Below are positions 5,192 through 5,970 of a DNA stretch of 5,970 nt, piece after piece. The stretch comes from Chitinophagaceae bacterium (GTDB taxonomy: Bacteria; Bacteroidota; Bacteroidia; Chitinophagales; Chitinophagaceae). The notes beneath the pieces were generated by a model that did not search any database, had not been told where the DNA came from, and worked only from the letters and a program-made list of their open reading frames with translations. Every line of letters starts with the position of its first letter. Position 1 is the stretch's first letter. The DNA is taken from positions 1 through 5,970 of the forward strand of contig JACMLD010000371.1 in NCBI GenBank assembly GCA_014379785.1, written 5' to 3'. The translations under genes were made by a program, and so were the position numbers.

Positions 5192-5827
5192 ATGAGTTTC
5201 CCCGAAAGGAAGGGAATGGGTCAAACTGATAATATATTACCGAGACAAAAGAAAGGTGCAAGTTCGGATACAAGATTTCTAGTCAATTCGGATTCCGAAA
5301 CAAAGGCCGCTGAACTTCTTTCCCGCGCCCGGCAAAGATTGCTGGATGTAAACAACTGGCATGTATACGCCGGCTCGGGTGCCTTGTTCTCCCTGGTTAA
5401 CAAGAGGGGTGAAGAATGCAAAGGTCCTGCTGAGGAGGGTAATTATTTCCGCATAACAATTCCACTCGTCCCCGGCACCAGTGAGGGTGAAGGAGACGAG
5501 TGGGTTGAAGTAGAGAAAATCGAGGAAGGCAAAAAGGAACACAGGGAATACATCGCCCTTCGCGTAAGACCTGCCTCGCCACCATTTCCACATCACAATA
5601 GTACAGCACATTTCTTTTCAAAAGATGCCACCAGTACTTTCAGCATCATCCGCAACGGACGCAAGGTGATAGCGTCCGTATCCGGTAGAAATGAGATACC
5701 CAATACAGACACCGAAAATTTCAGTTCAAAACTGCGTAACCTGGTGGTGGCCGTCGGTGCAATGGTAGGACTCAACAAACCACAATGGAAAAAACTAGTT
5801 AAGGGACTTCTGACACACCAAGACTAA
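5192..5827 (+). CDS. Conserved hypothetical protein, Bacteroidota type
   Basis: I recognise no characterised family. The first 40 or so residues of this 211-aa product are polar and probably disordered. A helix then leads into RQRLLDVNNWHVYAGSGA (47-64), and the rest looks mostly beta: NYFRITIPLVPG (84-95), EWVEVEKIEEG (103-113), EYIALRVRPASP (119-130), a segment with AHFFSKDATSTFSIIRNG (139-156), and VSGRNEIPNTDT (163-174). It closes with a helical tail including GLNKPQWKKLVKGLL (193-207). The pattern suggests a globular beta-rich domain and resembles hypothetical proteins I associate with Bacteroidota. There is no signal peptide, so it is likely cytosolic. The ATG at 5192 is chosen, but the ATG at 5216 follows a purine-rich AGGAAGGG and could be the real start, giving 203 aa. 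It follows the VOC gene by 24 bp. Its last 33 bases overlap the small lipoprotein gene on the minus strand. Confidence 0.8.
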   Translation: MSFPERKGMGQTDNILPRQKKGASSDTRFLVNSDSETKAAELLSRARQRLLDVNNWHVYAGSGALFSLVNKRGEECKGPAEEGNYFRITIPLVPGTSEGEGDEWVEVEKIEEGKKEHREYIALRVRPASPPFPHHNSTAHFFSKDATSTFSIIRNGRKVIASVSGRNEIPNTDTENFSSKLRNLVVAVGAMVGLNKPQWKKLVKGLLTHQD

Positions 5828-5950
5828 TTCACCGGCTGCGGGAACGGTAGTGGAGGGTAAACTGCAATCAATTGAGTTGTTTTTCACTTTTTCGCATGCT
5901 GCGAATGCGAGCGCCGCCACTGCTGCGAGGGCGAGGAAATACTTTTTCAT
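5795..5950 (-). CDS. Small predicted lipoprotein, 51 aa
   Basis: An ATG at 5948-5950 opens a 51-codon frame ending in TAG at 5795-5797. The product starts MKKYFLALAAVAALAFAAC, a textbook lipoprotein signal peptide: two lysines, a hydrophobic Leu/Ala core, and a lipobox-like FAAC with the lipidated residue at Cys19. The predicted mature lipoprotein is only about 33 residues (CEKVKNNSIDCSLP at its start) and has two more cysteines, Cys29 and Cys46. Phe at the -3 position is less usual than Leu but is seen in Bacteroidota. The 20 bases before the start are A/T-rich. The last 11 codons lie antisense to the end of the 211-aa gene, so the tail may be short because of the overlap, or the gene may be a truncated remnant of a longer lipoprotein. 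The signal peptide is convincing; function is unknown. Confidence 0.62.
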   Translation of the reverse strand: MKKYFLALAAVAALAFAACEKVKNNSIDCSLPSTTVPAAGELVLVCQKSLN

Positions 5951-5970
5951 AATAAGGTTTAATTTTTTTA

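Noticed and set aside
5892..5910. 6-bp inverted repeat TCGCAT/ATGCGA, considered as a terminator for the 211-aa gene
   Set aside because: It has no T tract after it and falls within the signal-peptide codons of the lipoprotein, where repeated Ala codons make it likely by chance.
1..5970. CRISPR array, insertion sequence, integrase, toxin-antitoxin or other mobile or defence system
   Set aside because: No regularly spaced repeats, transposase, integrase or known defence domain was seen, and the base composition is even across the window.

Overview
The window looks like chromosomal DNA from a Bacteroidota species, probably near Chitinophagaceae/Sphingobacteriia. The evidence is moderate GC, A/T-rich leaders with almost no Shine-Dalgarno signals, two TAnnTTTG-type -7 promoter elements, a Bacteroidota-style small lipoprotein, and several hypothetical proteins of a type I associate with that phylum. 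I see no rRNA, tRNA, CRISPR array, insertion sequence or phage gene.

Layout: (1) 1-260, minus: a DUF1801/YdhG-like protein cut by the left edge. (2) 261-453: divergent intergenic region. (3) 454-2477, plus: a two-gene operon with a 4-nt start/stop overlap, coding for an RsbQ-type alpha/beta hydrolase and a PAS-coiled-coil-histidine kinase. (4) 2455-3460, minus: a two-gene operon of a peroxiredoxin followed one base later by a DsbA-like thiol protein. The end of the DsbA-like gene overlaps the end of the kinase gene on the other strand by 23 bp. (5) 3559-3885, plus: a very acidic 108-aa protein of unknown function. (6) 3893-4492, minus: a 199-aa protein with a signal peptide. (7) 4493-4672: a divergent promoter region with the same 12-bp promoter word on both strands. 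(8) 4673-5167, plus: a VOC/PhnB-like protein, then a 211-aa conserved hypothetical at 5192-5827. (9) 5795-5950, minus: a 51-aa predicted lipoprotein whose end overlaps the 211-aa gene by 33 bp.

The main point of interest is the 454-2477 operon. In Bacillus subtilis, RsbQ (a hydrolase related to the plant receptors D14 and KAI2) activates RsbP, a PAS-PP2C phosphatase that turns on sigma-B in energy stress. Here the gene order, the hydrolase and the RsbP-like PAS domain with the start of its coiled coil are all kept, but the PP2C output is replaced by HisKA-HATPase_c. This suggests a small-molecule or metabolic sensing module rewired into phosphorelay signalling. Its response regulator is not in the window. 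The neighbouring peroxiredoxin/DsbA pair is a plausible cytoplasmic peroxide and thiol defence unit. A functional link to the kinase is only a guess from proximity.
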